The position numbers and the translations under genes are program-made. DNA of 64,000 bases from a virus, in the IMG/VR virus record IMGVR_UViG_3300023210_003077, positions 1 to 64,000 of that record, one strand, 5' to 3'. Below, in pieces: positions 52,955-60,172 of this stretch. Under the pieces are notes generated by a model. The model was not told where the DNA came from, ran no database searches, and worked only from the letters and a program-made list of their open reading frames with translations. Each line of letters opens with the position of its first letter. Position 1 is the first letter of the stretch.

Positions 52955-53165
52955 CCTTATTGATTCTATATTCTCTTTTTTCTGATTTACCATGTGGCTC
53001 AACTAATACCTCACCATCATAAATTGAAAAATCCCACTTAGTTCCATCTTTTTGATCAACAAGTATTAATTTATCAATAGTTGTGTATCCATCTGGATCA
53101 ACCACAATAGCATTTTTATTAGAAGCCGAATTCACCTGGAATGTATTATTAATCTGTTGAGCCAT
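52944..53165 (-). CDS. Small hypothetical protein
   Basis: 73 residues, beta-rich (NAIVVDPDGYTTIDKLILVD, DFSIYDGEVLVEPHGKSEKR). The start overlaps the end of the capsid paralogue by 17 nt. Possibly a small decoration or adaptor protein; no family is recognised. Confidence 0.5.
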   Translation of the reverse strand: MAQQINNTFQVNSASNKNAIVVDPDGYTTIDKLILVDQKDGTKWDFSIYDGEVLVEPHGKSEKREYRINKVIS

Positions 53166-53901
53166 CTAATAAAGAATTTATTTTTATATCACGCTGTAAT
53201 TGTTTATATTGCTTATAAGAACTACTTGATTCATTACCATCTAAAACAAATATAACCTTAGAGTCTGCTATTTTAAAAGCCACATCATAACTTATCATCA
53301 TCTTAGGTGCAAATGTGGCCGCTGATGTAACAGTTTGATTTATATTCTCTATATTAATCTCACAAGAATCAAATAAGCAAATTCTATTATCATCAAATTT
53401 CATAAAAGGATCTATATAAACATCATATTTAATCAAAGACCCAAATAAATATGGTAAACCTTGAGATTCTACAACCGATGCACTTGGTTTAAAGTTAAAT
53501 AATGAACTATCACCTATTGAATTAGCCATAGAAGTATTCGTAACTAAATACTTATATTTTTTATCTATACAATCAATAGATAAAAAATCAATAATATCAT
53601 TAACAGATTGGTGAGTATTAACAGTTTTAGAAATATCTATATAATCAAATTTTGAAGTATTGAATAATTCTTTCAAAATTGTTTTATAAATACTTTGATT
53701 CATCTCAATCCTAATAAGACTTATCATCTCAGCATCAGTATCAACACCAAACCCATCCAATTCCATCGGAATTGATAAACTAAATGTATTAGTAGTGAAA
53801 TTTTTTAGATTATTATTAATAGATAAATATGGTTGAATTGAAAAAATATCATCCTTAACACTCTCGAAAATATCAACAATCTTAAAGTTCACATTCGACA
53901 T
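53149..53901 (-). CDS. gp23-like capsid-fold paralogue, second copy
   Basis: 250 residues. Aligns by eye with the major capsid protein C-terminal half: GFGVDTDAEMISLIRIEMNQ matches NTGMDIVQKMESILVNELSQ, YLVTNTSMA matches YLITNGGLA, VYIDPFMKFDDNRICLF matches IYVDPYMRYNDNRIALG, and AATFAPKMM matches EATFAPRML. The capsid N-terminal domain is absent and the linker GRKNNPDQPGIIFVPY is shortened. A minor vertex protein, comparable to T4 gp24, is a reasonable guess. Confidence 0.65.
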   Translation of the reverse strand: MSNVNFKIVDIFESVKDDIFSIQPYLSINNNLKNFTTNTFSLSIPMELDGFGVDTDAEMISLIRIEMNQSIYKTILKELFNTSKFDYIDISKTVNTHQSVNDIIDFLSIDCIDKKYKYLVTNTSMANSIGDSSLFNFKPSASVVESQGLPYLFGSLIKYDVYIDPFMKFDDNRICLFDSCEINIENINQTVTSAATFAPKMMISYDVAFKIADSKVIFVLDGNESSSSYKQYKQLQRDIKINSLLDGSTD

Positions 53902-54853
53902 CCTTATTAGTGATTTTTTCTCCCGTTTCTGGATTATAATTCATAATAAGCATCTCAACACCTTTAGCTTGTACCTTTTTATTATCCGAATTGTTACCAC
54001 CATGAGCAGAACTTCTAAATACTTCTTTCTCAACCCAGTTATATTGGTCTCTTGGTAATAATTCTTCTAATAAAGGAAAGTAATAATAAGATAATGACCA
54101 TCTACAATCAGTCTTTTTAAGCATTTCTAATAACCTTCTATGTGATTCGGGTCCAAAGACACCTTCATCATCACATCCATACCAGAATAGTCTCCTAGCA
54201 TCATCCATTCCTTTAGCCTCGTCAAATCTAGCGTAAGGTGGGTCTAAGTAAAGAAATGTATCTACTGAATCATATTTGTTTATCAATTCCTCAAAATCAA
54301 TATTATAGAACTCAGTAATTGATTCCAATTTCTCTGTGTACTTACCCTTCTTTAGTTTATTAACAAGTGCTTCTATTTTAAGTTTGCCATTATTCTTCTT
54401 ATAACCATTAAACCCTGCTCCTCTTGGATAAACTGAATTATGAGCTGATGTAATTAAGAAAGCATACATAGCAGCTTTTTCATAATCCCCAATCTCAAAA
54501 TCCATATCATCTAAGAAATCATTCTTTTGAAATGTCTTATAAATAGCTTTATAAAAATCCCAATTTTTTATTGGATCCGTTTCTGTTGTGTGTAATAAAC
54601 CACTCTTTAGATTATCTATATGTATCAACATTTCTGTTGGATTTTGACAACACTTATATAAGTTCACCTGGTGGCGGTTCTTATCATTATAAACAACTGT
54701 ATCGAATTTAAGATTTGGGTCATCCATATACGTTCCCATTGCACCTGAGAATGGTTCTACATAAGTTTTGATACCATCTTTTGGTATTCTTGTGTTGATG
54801 AACTGATGGAAGACCTTTGAGGACTTGCCACCAAAATAGCTAATAACAGACAT
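53882..54853 (-). CDS. DNA adenine methyltransferase (Dam/D12 class)
   Basis: 323 residues. MSVISYFGGKSSKVFHQFIN supplies the SAM-binding FGGK motif, VEPFSGAMGTYM follows, and the catalytic motif is LYLDPPYARF. The layout (X, I, target domain, IV) is that of D12-class N6-adenine methylases. It may protect phage DNA from host restriction. The gene overlaps the capsid paralogue by 20 nt and shares a region with the NADAR gene upstream. Confidence 0.85.
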   Translation of the reverse strand: MSVISYFGGKSSKVFHQFINTRIPKDGIKTYVEPFSGAMGTYMDDPNLKFDTVVYNDKNRHQVNLYKCCQNPTEMLIHIDNLKSGLLHTTETDPIKNWDFYKAIYKTFQKNDFLDDMDFEIGDYEKAAMYAFLITSAHNSVYPRGAGFNGYKKNNGKLKIEALVNKLKKGKYTEKLESITEFYNIDFEELINKYDSVDTFLYLDPPYARFDEAKGMDDARRLFWYGCDDEGVFGPESHRRLLEMLKKTDCRWSLSYYYFPLLEELLPRDQYNWVEKEVFRSSAHGGNNSDNKKVQAKGVEMLIMNYNPETGEKITNKDVECEL

Positions 54854-54947
54854 TTTTATTGGTTTTATATTTTTTAGAAATTATTTTCTATATTTTTTCT
54901 TACTTTTAGTTATAGAAGCAATCTTATCAAAAGTTTCCCTTTTTTAT

Positions 54948-55424
54948 TCAAATAAACAGACCAACTCTCTTCTCACCTCTCAACTCTCTTCTTACTTCCA
55001 TAAGAATTTTACCAAGATGGTTTTTACCCTTTCCATTACAAACTCCCCAAAAAGTATCTTTATGAAAATTACCCTCGATTAGTTCATCGTCACCAGTTGA
55101 TAATAATAATTCTCGAAGAGTTGAGTTGTTATTAAATTTTTCTCTAACACCCCAGTTCATAAATTCAATCTTCTTAACTTCCCAATCTTTACGAACCTTT
55201 ATTTTCTGTCCTAACTTTTTAGCAATAGCAGCACTTGGTATTGTCGCTATCATTTCTCTGAAATCACCAGCGGTATAATATCTACCATTAATAAATTGTT
55301 CATCCGTCACTTTCATAGCAACATAATAATGTTCATTTGATGGATATGATATACCTTGGTGTTCTACCACACACGGATAGAAGTTTGATAGAAATCTCCA
55401 GCGACCTTCGAATTTATTAATCAT
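54948..55424 (-). CDS. NADAR-family N-glycosidase
   Basis: 158 residues covering the whole NADAR fold: WRFLSNFYPCVVEHQGISYP, then SNEHYYVAMK, the helix SAAIAKKLGQKIKVRKDWEV, and ELIEGNFHKDTFWGVCNGKG leading to NHLGKILMEVR. NADAR enzymes (YbiA-like) cleave N-glycosidic bonds, and members are known to reverse ADP-ribosylation of guanine, including DNA modified by DarT-type toxins. In a phage this could counter DarTG-type host defence. Alternatively it may act on riboflavin intermediates, like YbiA. It lies between the methylase and the tmRNA terminator. Confidence 0.8.
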   Translation of the reverse strand: MINKFEGRWRFLSNFYPCVVEHQGISYPSNEHYYVAMKVTDEQFINGRYYTAGDFREMIATIPSAAIAKKLGQKIKVRKDWEVKKIEFMNWGVREKFNNNSTLRELLLSTGDDELIEGNFHKDTFWGVCNGKGKNHLGKILMEVRRELRGEKRVGLFI

Positions 55425-55490
55425 AACTATTATATTTAAAATAATAGATTAGTTTATCAAAAACAATACGTCATAGTTCTATAGCATTAA

Positions 55491-55523
55491 AAAACCTCAC
55501 TCCCATGTAGGAAGTGAGGTTAA
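55491..55523 (-). terminator. Terminator of the tmRNA unit
   Basis: Minus strand AACCTCACTTCC-TACATG-GGAGTGAGGTTTTTT: strong GC-rich hairpin followed by six T residues, about 35 nt after the mature 3' end of the RNA. The remaining stretches 55425-55490 and 55524-55557 hold no gene. Confidence 0.88.
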
Positions 55524-55557
55524 AAAATCCAATTGAAAGTATTCAATCGGCTCTTGT

Positions 55558-55933
55558 GGAGATGACGATGTACTGCCCATCGTGTCTTCCTCAGTTAACA
55601 ATAATTATTCATTTACAGGCTTAGAAAGTTTTTCTAAACTTTCAAACTAGATAATTTTTTTGAAAAGACTTCTAAAAATTATCAAATAACGGTCTTACCT
55701 TTTTAACTGTGTAAATCAGTTGTTAAATTTTCAAGAGTTTCCTCTATTAAGCTTCAACTAACTCCCCTACGTTAAGTAGGTTGTTTTGTAGAGCAAATAC
55801 TAAATCTTCTTTGCTTGCTACTTCTGTTACGTTTCCGTTTACTGTTTTGTTATTTAATTTATTAATCGGGTATTTAACAATCCGATACCTGCATAACTAC
55901 CTTTACTCTGCGAATCTATTCTATGACACCCCC
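55558..55933 (-). ncRNA. ssrA: Transfer-messenger RNA (tmRNA), one-piece
   Basis: 376 nt on the minus strand, no conventional ORF. Ends pair as a 7-bp acceptor stem GGGGGTG (55933-55927) / CATCTCC (55564-55558), two wobbles allowed. A T-arm-like hairpin ACGATG-GGCAGTA-CATCGT (55583-55565) abuts the acceptor strand exactly as in tmRNA. Near the 5' end GAATAGATTCGCAG matches the conserved GGATTCGAC region. AGTTA/TAACT and GCAGG/CCTGT form the P2 helix. Between them a frame without ATG runs ...GNVTEVASKEDLVF... to ...NVGELVEA, ending TAATAG, the double stop typical of tag ORFs. The tag would be about 29 residues, long like the phage Bxz1 tag. The T-loop lacks TTCGA and CCA is not encoded. SmpB is not in the window. 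Confidence 0.78.
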
Positions 55934-55950
55934 AAGTGTTTGTAATTAAT

Positions 55951-56003
55951 GTATATATAATATACTAAAATATTTAAAAGTTGTTAAAATGGATTGTTTA
56001 TAG
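55951..56003 (-). promoter_or_regulatory. Bipartite promoter of the tmRNA
   Basis: Minus strand: CTATAAACAATCCATTTT (56003-55986), 26 nt, then TATATATAC (55959-55951), 17 nt before the mature 5' G. The box abuts the stop codon of the 56004 gene. Confidence 0.7.
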
Positions 56004-56498
56004 TTAAAATGGAACACGATCATCGTTCAAACCTTCATCATAAAAGAAGTTAAAGGTTAACATTGGTTTACCTTTTCTAGTTTCCCACATCTCAAACTCA
56101 CAATCATATTGTGGTAATACATCCTTCTTCAATTTATTAGCCACATCTAAAACATTAATAACATCTTTTAATCTTTCCTTTCTATTCATAACACAATATA
56201 TCATAATATCTAAGTTCTTATGTTCTATTTCAACCTCAATACCATTGTTCTTAAACATTGTTCTTAACAAGTAAAGTAAATGTTGAACATCATCTCTATC
56301 ATCATTATCATCCTCACTAGATCTAGACTCACCACCATTAAGATACTGGTAACCCTCATCATCATAATCCGACCGATCAGACCATCTATCACTTGGATCA
56401 CCCCAAGGATCGTTAATATCATCATTAAGATATGAGTTCTCATCCTCTCTTATATTTTCCTTTTCTAGGAACTTCTTATAATTCTTAATATTCTTCAT
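56004..56498 (-). CDS. Tagged acidic protein
   Basis: 164 residues starting MKNIKNYKKFLEKENIRED, tag with cut L-E-K-E or K-E|N. Residues ~20-70 are Asp/Ser/Arg-rich and disordered (DPWGDPSDRWSDRSDYDDEG), then an alpha/beta domain (RTMFKNNGIEVEIEHKNLDI). No family is recognised. It lies directly between the tmRNA promoter and the second peptidase gene. Confidence 0.57.
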   Translation of the reverse strand: MKNIKNYKKFLEKENIREDENSYLNDDINDPWGDPSDRWSDRSDYDDEGYQYLNGGESRSSEDDNDDRDDVQHLLYLLRTMFKNNGIEVEIEHKNLDIMIYCVMNRKERLKDVINVLDVANKLKKDVLPQYDCEFEMWETRKGKPMLTFNFFYDEGLNDDRVPF

Positions 56499-56499
56499 A

Positions 56500-57855
56500 T
56501 TATGTTAATTCTATTTTAAGATATGTTTCAGTAAAAATACACATACTATCTACTTTATGTTTATCAAGTAAGTTTTGTACAATATTCAAAGTATCATAAA
56601 CAGTTACTAGATTAGTATCATCTAAATCTATTCTTATATATATTTTATCCTCAAACCCAACCATCTTCACCTCTAATTCAAATACTGCATTTTTTATAAC
56701 ATCAATTAAAGATTTGTGCTTCTGCACTAAATCAAGGTTCAAACCTACTTTTCTAGCAACTGGTAATCCAGCCCAATCAACATTAATAGAAGTTTTACAC
56801 AACTGTATTAAAAATGTCATGTTTTGTTCTTCTCTACCTGTGTGTTCATTTAAATAACCAACAGATAAATTAGTACACTCAGGAATAATATCCATAAATG
56901 AAGCAGAATCAGTATAAACGCCACCATTATCCAATGAAAGGTTAAGTCCTTGTTTATTGTACTCTTTACAAAGTCCTGTACCAAAAGCATCAGAACAACA
57001 ACGACCACCCATTTGATGTGTTATAACAGAAATTGTTCTTCTTCTATCAAAAGAAATACATTTCTTAACATTTTTTAGGAAATCAAATTTATCATAAACA
57101 TCAGCTAATTGATTAGAACCAATACCACCTCTTTCTTCACCAATAAAGAAATAATAAATACCTGGGATATTATGAACCATCATATACATCATAACAGTAA
57201 CTCCAGACTTATCATCAGCCCCTAATATTGTACTACCATCAGTATAGATTATCTCATCCCCATCTACCTCTTTAGTGAATAGGTTAGTAGGAACTGGACT
57301 TCTATCAGCCGTATCAAGGTGAGAACTAAACATTGTAGTATCATCACCAGGAATCACTTTATAATAATTACCAAATTCATCTTTATCTAAGTCTTTTGGT
57401 AAGTATTTCATAACTTTCTCCTCATGTGGGTGTGGGTATGTTTCTGTAACAAGTGATAAGAATGTAGACCTAGGGTCTTTTGGATTATAACTAAACTCAG
57501 GTATTTCAACTTTTTTACCAGATTGTTCAGCCTTACCACCATTCTTCACTCTATTGAAAGCATGAGCAAATTTTGTTATCTCATCACTACTAAATAGATT
57601 AGAAAAGTAATATCTAATGAATTTACCAATTTTCATTATATTTTTCTTACCACCAATAACAACAGTGAAATTAAAATCTGATGATTTATCTGTACCACAA
57701 TCAACATTTGTTATATTAAGGCCATTATGATATTTTGCAGTTGGATCATTCATCCAAAGAAGTTCAAAAGCTAGATAACTATTATTATCCTCCATACTTT
57801 TAAGTATCTTTAGTAATTTATCCGAAAATTTTACTCTTTTAGTTTCTCCTGCCAT
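56500..57855 (-). CDS. Zinc peptidase of the M20/M28/M42 group, copy 2
   Basis: 451 residues. The same ligands as copy 1: FSSHLDTAD, ILGADDKSG, FIGEERG, SFDRRR and YLNEHTGREE. It is preceded by a ~150-residue extension (residues ~1-150) not present in copy 1, of a small alpha/beta type. YTDSASFMDIIPECTNLSVG matches LTDSINFMDFVPECTNISVG of copy 1 (30998-32080), so both derive from one gene duplication. The start lies near a TTAATATATA motif. The substrate is unknown. Confidence 0.8.
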   Translation of the reverse strand: MAGETKRVKFSDKLLKILKSMEDNNSYLAFELLWMNDPTAKYHNGLNITNVDCGTDKSSDFNFTVVIGGKKNIMKIGKFIRYYFSNLFSSDEITKFAHAFNRVKNGGKAEQSGKKVEIPEFSYNPKDPRSTFLSLVTETYPHPHEEKVMKYLPKDLDKDEFGNYYKVIPGDDTTMFSSHLDTADRSPVPTNLFTKEVDGDEIIYTDGSTILGADDKSGVTVMMYMMVHNIPGIYYFFIGEERGGIGSNQLADVYDKFDFLKNVKKCISFDRRRTISVITHQMGGRCCSDAFGTGLCKEYNKQGLNLSLDNGGVYTDSASFMDIIPECTNLSVGYLNEHTGREEQNMTFLIQLCKTSINVDWAGLPVARKVGLNLDLVQKHKSLIDVIKNAVFELEVKMVGFEDKIYIRIDLDDTNLVTVYDTLNIVQNLLDKHKVDSMCIFTETYLKIELT

Positions 57856-57892
57856 TATAAAAATTTATTTTATTAATCTTATATATTAAATA

Positions 57893-58282
57893 TCAAACTA
57901 CGATTTCGTAGGCATTGATATAATCAACTCTTACTTGACCCTCATTCATACCACTTTCTTTCTTAACAAATTTTCTTTGGCAATAAACAACAGTTACATT
58001 ATCTTCTTTACTAGCTTTACTATTCTTTTTAGCTAATTCAGCAACATATCTTAGTATTTCTTGAGTTGGTAAGTTTTCTCTAACTCTTATAATAACATGA
58101 CTCCCAGGAACACCCTTAGCGTGCATCCAGATGTCTTTATCATCAGCAACGTTAAATGTTAAGTGGTCGTTAGATTTGGAGTCTCTACCTATATGAATAA
58201 AGAATCCTTCTACTTCAACTTTCTTAATATTAGGGAACTTAGTCTTCTTAGACTCAAAGAAATAATTATACTTTTTAATCAT
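57893..58282 (-). CDS. Tagged NFACT-R (RqcH/NEMF C-terminal) domain protein
   Basis: 129 residues starting MIKKYNYFFESKKTKFP, tag with cut F-E|S. The rest is a complete NFACT-R (DUF814) domain: GFFIHIGRDSKSNDHLTFNV, then DKDIWMHAKGVPGSHVIIRV, LPTQEILRYVAELAKKNSKA and VVYCQRKFVKKESGMNEGQV. In RqcH and eukaryotic NEMF this is the C-terminal domain of a much larger protein that adds C-terminal tails to stalled nascent chains. Here it stands alone, with a packaging-like tag, 2.3 kb from the tmRNA. An interfering or helper role at ribosomes is a hypothesis. Confidence 0.8.
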   Translation of the reverse strand: MIKKYNYFFESKKTKFPNIKKVEVEGFFIHIGRDSKSNDHLTFNVADDKDIWMHAKGVPGSHVIIRVRENLPTQEILRYVAELAKKNSKASKEDNVTVVYCQRKFVKKESGMNEGQVRVDYINAYEIVV

Positions 58283-58307
58283 AGTGTATATATAAATTAT
58301 TTAAAAA

Positions 58308-58335
58308 GAAAAAAGACCCACAAGGAGTCTTTTTT
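58308..58335. terminator. Terminator after the capsid gene
   Basis: GAAAAAAGAC-CCACAAGGA-GTCTTTTTTC is a hairpin with A/T-rich arms between the capsid gene stop (minus strand, 58357) and the tagged NFACT-R gene. Confidence 0.65.
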
Positions 58336-58356
58336 CGGTATTTTCAATTTAACTAT

Positions 58357-59046
58357 TTAGTTAAGAAGTGTATTCACATCTGTAACTTCGATAGTCATAA
58401 ATTGTTTTTGTGGGAACCAACCAACTTCTGTTACAGCGTATCTAGATCTTAGTAACATTCTAGGAGCGAAAGTCGCTTCAGAAATTACAGATATAGACTG
58501 AGCCATTAAGTAAGGTACAAAAATAATACCTGGTTGATCTGGATTGTTCTTTCTACCAAGAGCAATTCTATTGTCGTTATATCTCATATATGGATCAACA
58601 TATATTGAAATATCTCCAATTGAACCTACTGGGTATAATTGACCTTGACCATTGATTTTTGATTTCACTGGGTTAATTGTATAACCAGAGATATCAGAAA
58701 GTGCTGCTGCTAATCCCCCATTTGTAATAAGGTATTGAGCTGGACCAACACGTCCCTCTGTAGCGATGTAGTTAGAAGCGTGAGCTATCTTAGTTACAAG
58801 CTTTCTTTGAACAGCGTGTGTAGTTTCACCACCAACGTTTCCATTACCAGCAGCAACAGTTGCATAAGCTGTGTTTAAGTCAAAGATTGTTTGTCCCGCT
58901 AATGGTGCCGGTGCTGTTCCAACATAAGCTGGTGCAGATAATCTGTTAAGTGAACCCATTTCAAATATCTTAGCAACAATTTGCTTAGAGATTGTTTGAG
59001 ATAATTCATTAACAAGAATTGACTCCATTTTTTGAACGATATCCAT
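58357..59046 (-). CDS. Major capsid protein, C-terminal part (gp23-like)
   Basis: 229 residues from an internal Met. The frame is open back to 59142, so the capsid protein really continues from the N-terminal ORF across one UGA: after the stop it reads PKISSKTVAVGTIEVSSALR then RTEIEDIKANTGMDIVQKME. This aligns with T4 gp23 FRIDKQVIEAKSRQLKAAYS through HGMDADAELSG. The C-terminal half holds LNTAYATVAAGNGNVGGETT, RVGPAQYLITNG and VYVDP-like IYVDPYMRYNDNRI. A start at 59046 would drop 32 conserved residues, so independent translation of this piece is unlikely to give a working capsid. Confidence 0.88.
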   Translation of the reverse strand: MDIVQKMESILVNELSQTISKQIVAKIFEMGSLNRLSAPAYVGTAPAPLAGQTIFDLNTAYATVAAGNGNVGGETTHAVQRKLVTKIAHASNYIATEGRVGPAQYLITNGGLAAALSDISGYTINPVKSKINGQGQLYPVGSIGDISIYVDPYMRYNDNRIALGRKNNPDQPGIIFVPYLMAQSISVISEATFAPRMLLRSRYAVTEVGWFPQKQFMTIEVTDVNTLLN

Positions 59047-59142
59047 ACCAGTGTTAGCTTTGATATCTTCAATTTCAGTTCTTCTAAGAGCTGAAGATAC
59101 TTCAATAGTACCTACGGCAACTGTTTTAGAACTAATTTTTGG

Positions 59143-60087
59143 TCAGATGATACCAGAGTATCTTTTATCGTCCATTTCTCTATCCATTGGATAGTTACCA
59201 GCAGGGCCAGTAGCATCCGACATCCAGTTTGCAGAGAAACCAGGAATGTGATCTTCAAGAGCTGATACTAATTCAATAGTAGGCTCATCAGTTAAAGTAA
59301 CATCTCCTAAATCAGTAATTTGAGAAGCCATTGACATTGTAGGACTAAATGTGTTTCTAGTCGGGTCAAATCCCCAGTTTGCTTGAGCTGAACCAACATC
59401 TGTGTGAGATGTATTCATCTGTCTGTAAGCTCTGAACATTGGATAACCATCAATTCTAGAGAATCCTAAAAATTCAACTTTTCCTTCTTTTGAAGGTGTT
59501 GGTTCTACAACTACATCTGAACCATCTGTGATATCATTCCACATTCTACCAGTTAAACCACCAACTGTTTCAGTGATTGTATTCGTAGCTAATTGAGCTC
59601 TTAATCCAGCGATAACTGCTGTCATACCACCAGCACCAGTAGTTAAAAATGTAGCGTTTGGTGCAATCTTAAAGACTTGTGGTCTTTCGTCTGAATCTCC
59701 TAAATGAGCATCATCATATCTAAAGTCGATATATAATAAATCAATTTTTGGACCTGGAGAAGGTTTAACAGCTACTAAATCTAAACCGATTGTTTGAGCT
59801 GCTATTTTCATCGCTACCGGTAAAAGGTTTTGACCAACATCACCTGAACCAGTTGAGTCAGCGTAATTGCCAATTGTGTTACCAGCTAATGAATTAGGTT
59901 GTGCAGCTACTACAGCTCCCATACCCGATACGTTTGAAGCGTTTGCGTAAGCGTTTTCATTGATTGAGTGAAATTCAGCATATTCTGACATCCAATCCAA
60001 TCTATCTTCACCAGCAACTCCCATGTTCTCTAATACTGGAGACCATTTCTTCATAGCTTTTTGTTTGTCTATTCTAATGTGTGACAT
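59143..60087 (-). CDS. Major capsid protein, N-terminal part, ended by in-frame UGA
   Basis: 314 residues. The N-terminus AMKKWSPVLENMGV matches the gp23 pattern KWxPLLE. A predicted maturation site is SINE|NAYANAS (after Glu44), the same I/F-N-E signature as the tagged proteins. NYADSTGSGDVGQNLLPVAM matches the gp23 A-Q...G-P-ALMGM region. The ORF ends ...MDDKRYSGII and UGA (59143-59145), followed in the same frame by the rest of the capsid sequence. The combined ORF (58357-60087, 577 codons) is about T4 gp23 size. The context is UGA-C, a weak stop in E. coli. Confidence 0.9.
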   Translation of the reverse strand: MSHIRIDKQKAMKKWSPVLENMGVAGEDRLDWMSEYAEFHSINENAYANASNVSGMGAVVAAQPNSLAGNTIGNYADSTGSGDVGQNLLPVAMKIAAQTIGLDLVAVKPSPGPKIDLLYIDFRYDDAHLGDSDERPQVFKIAPNATFLTTGAGGMTAVIAGLRAQLATNTITETVGGLTGRMWNDITDGSDVVVEPTPSKEGKVEFLGFSRIDGYPMFRAYRQMNTSHTDVGSAQANWGFDPTRNTFSPTMSMASQITDLGDVTLTDEPTIELVSALEDHIPGFSANWMSDATGPAGNYPMDREMDDKRYSGII

Positions 60088-60117
60088 AATTTTCTTTTTT
60101 TATTTTTTTTAATTAAT

Positions 60118-60169
60118 GTATATATAAACCCACAAATTCTTGATTTTTACCAAGGTGGATTCTTTACAG
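60118..60169 (-). promoter_or_regulatory. Bipartite promoter of the capsid gene
   Basis: Minus strand: CTGTAAAGAATCCACCTT (60169-60152), 25 nt, then TATATATAC (60126-60118), 30 nt before the ATG. The box is four nt after the stop codon of the protease-scaffold gene. Confidence 0.75.
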
Positions 60170-60172
60170 ACA

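Noticed and set aside
55425-56003. Group I intron as an explanation for the long non-coding region.
   Set aside because: No P7/P3 core could be traced, whereas tmRNA acceptor, T-arm position, P2 and tag stop codons fit together.
59143-59145. Genome-wide UGA-to-Trp recoding.
   Set aside because: All tryptophan codons I checked in the capsid gene are TGG, and several genes end in TGA at sensible places, for example the 30474-30476 stop overlapping the next start.
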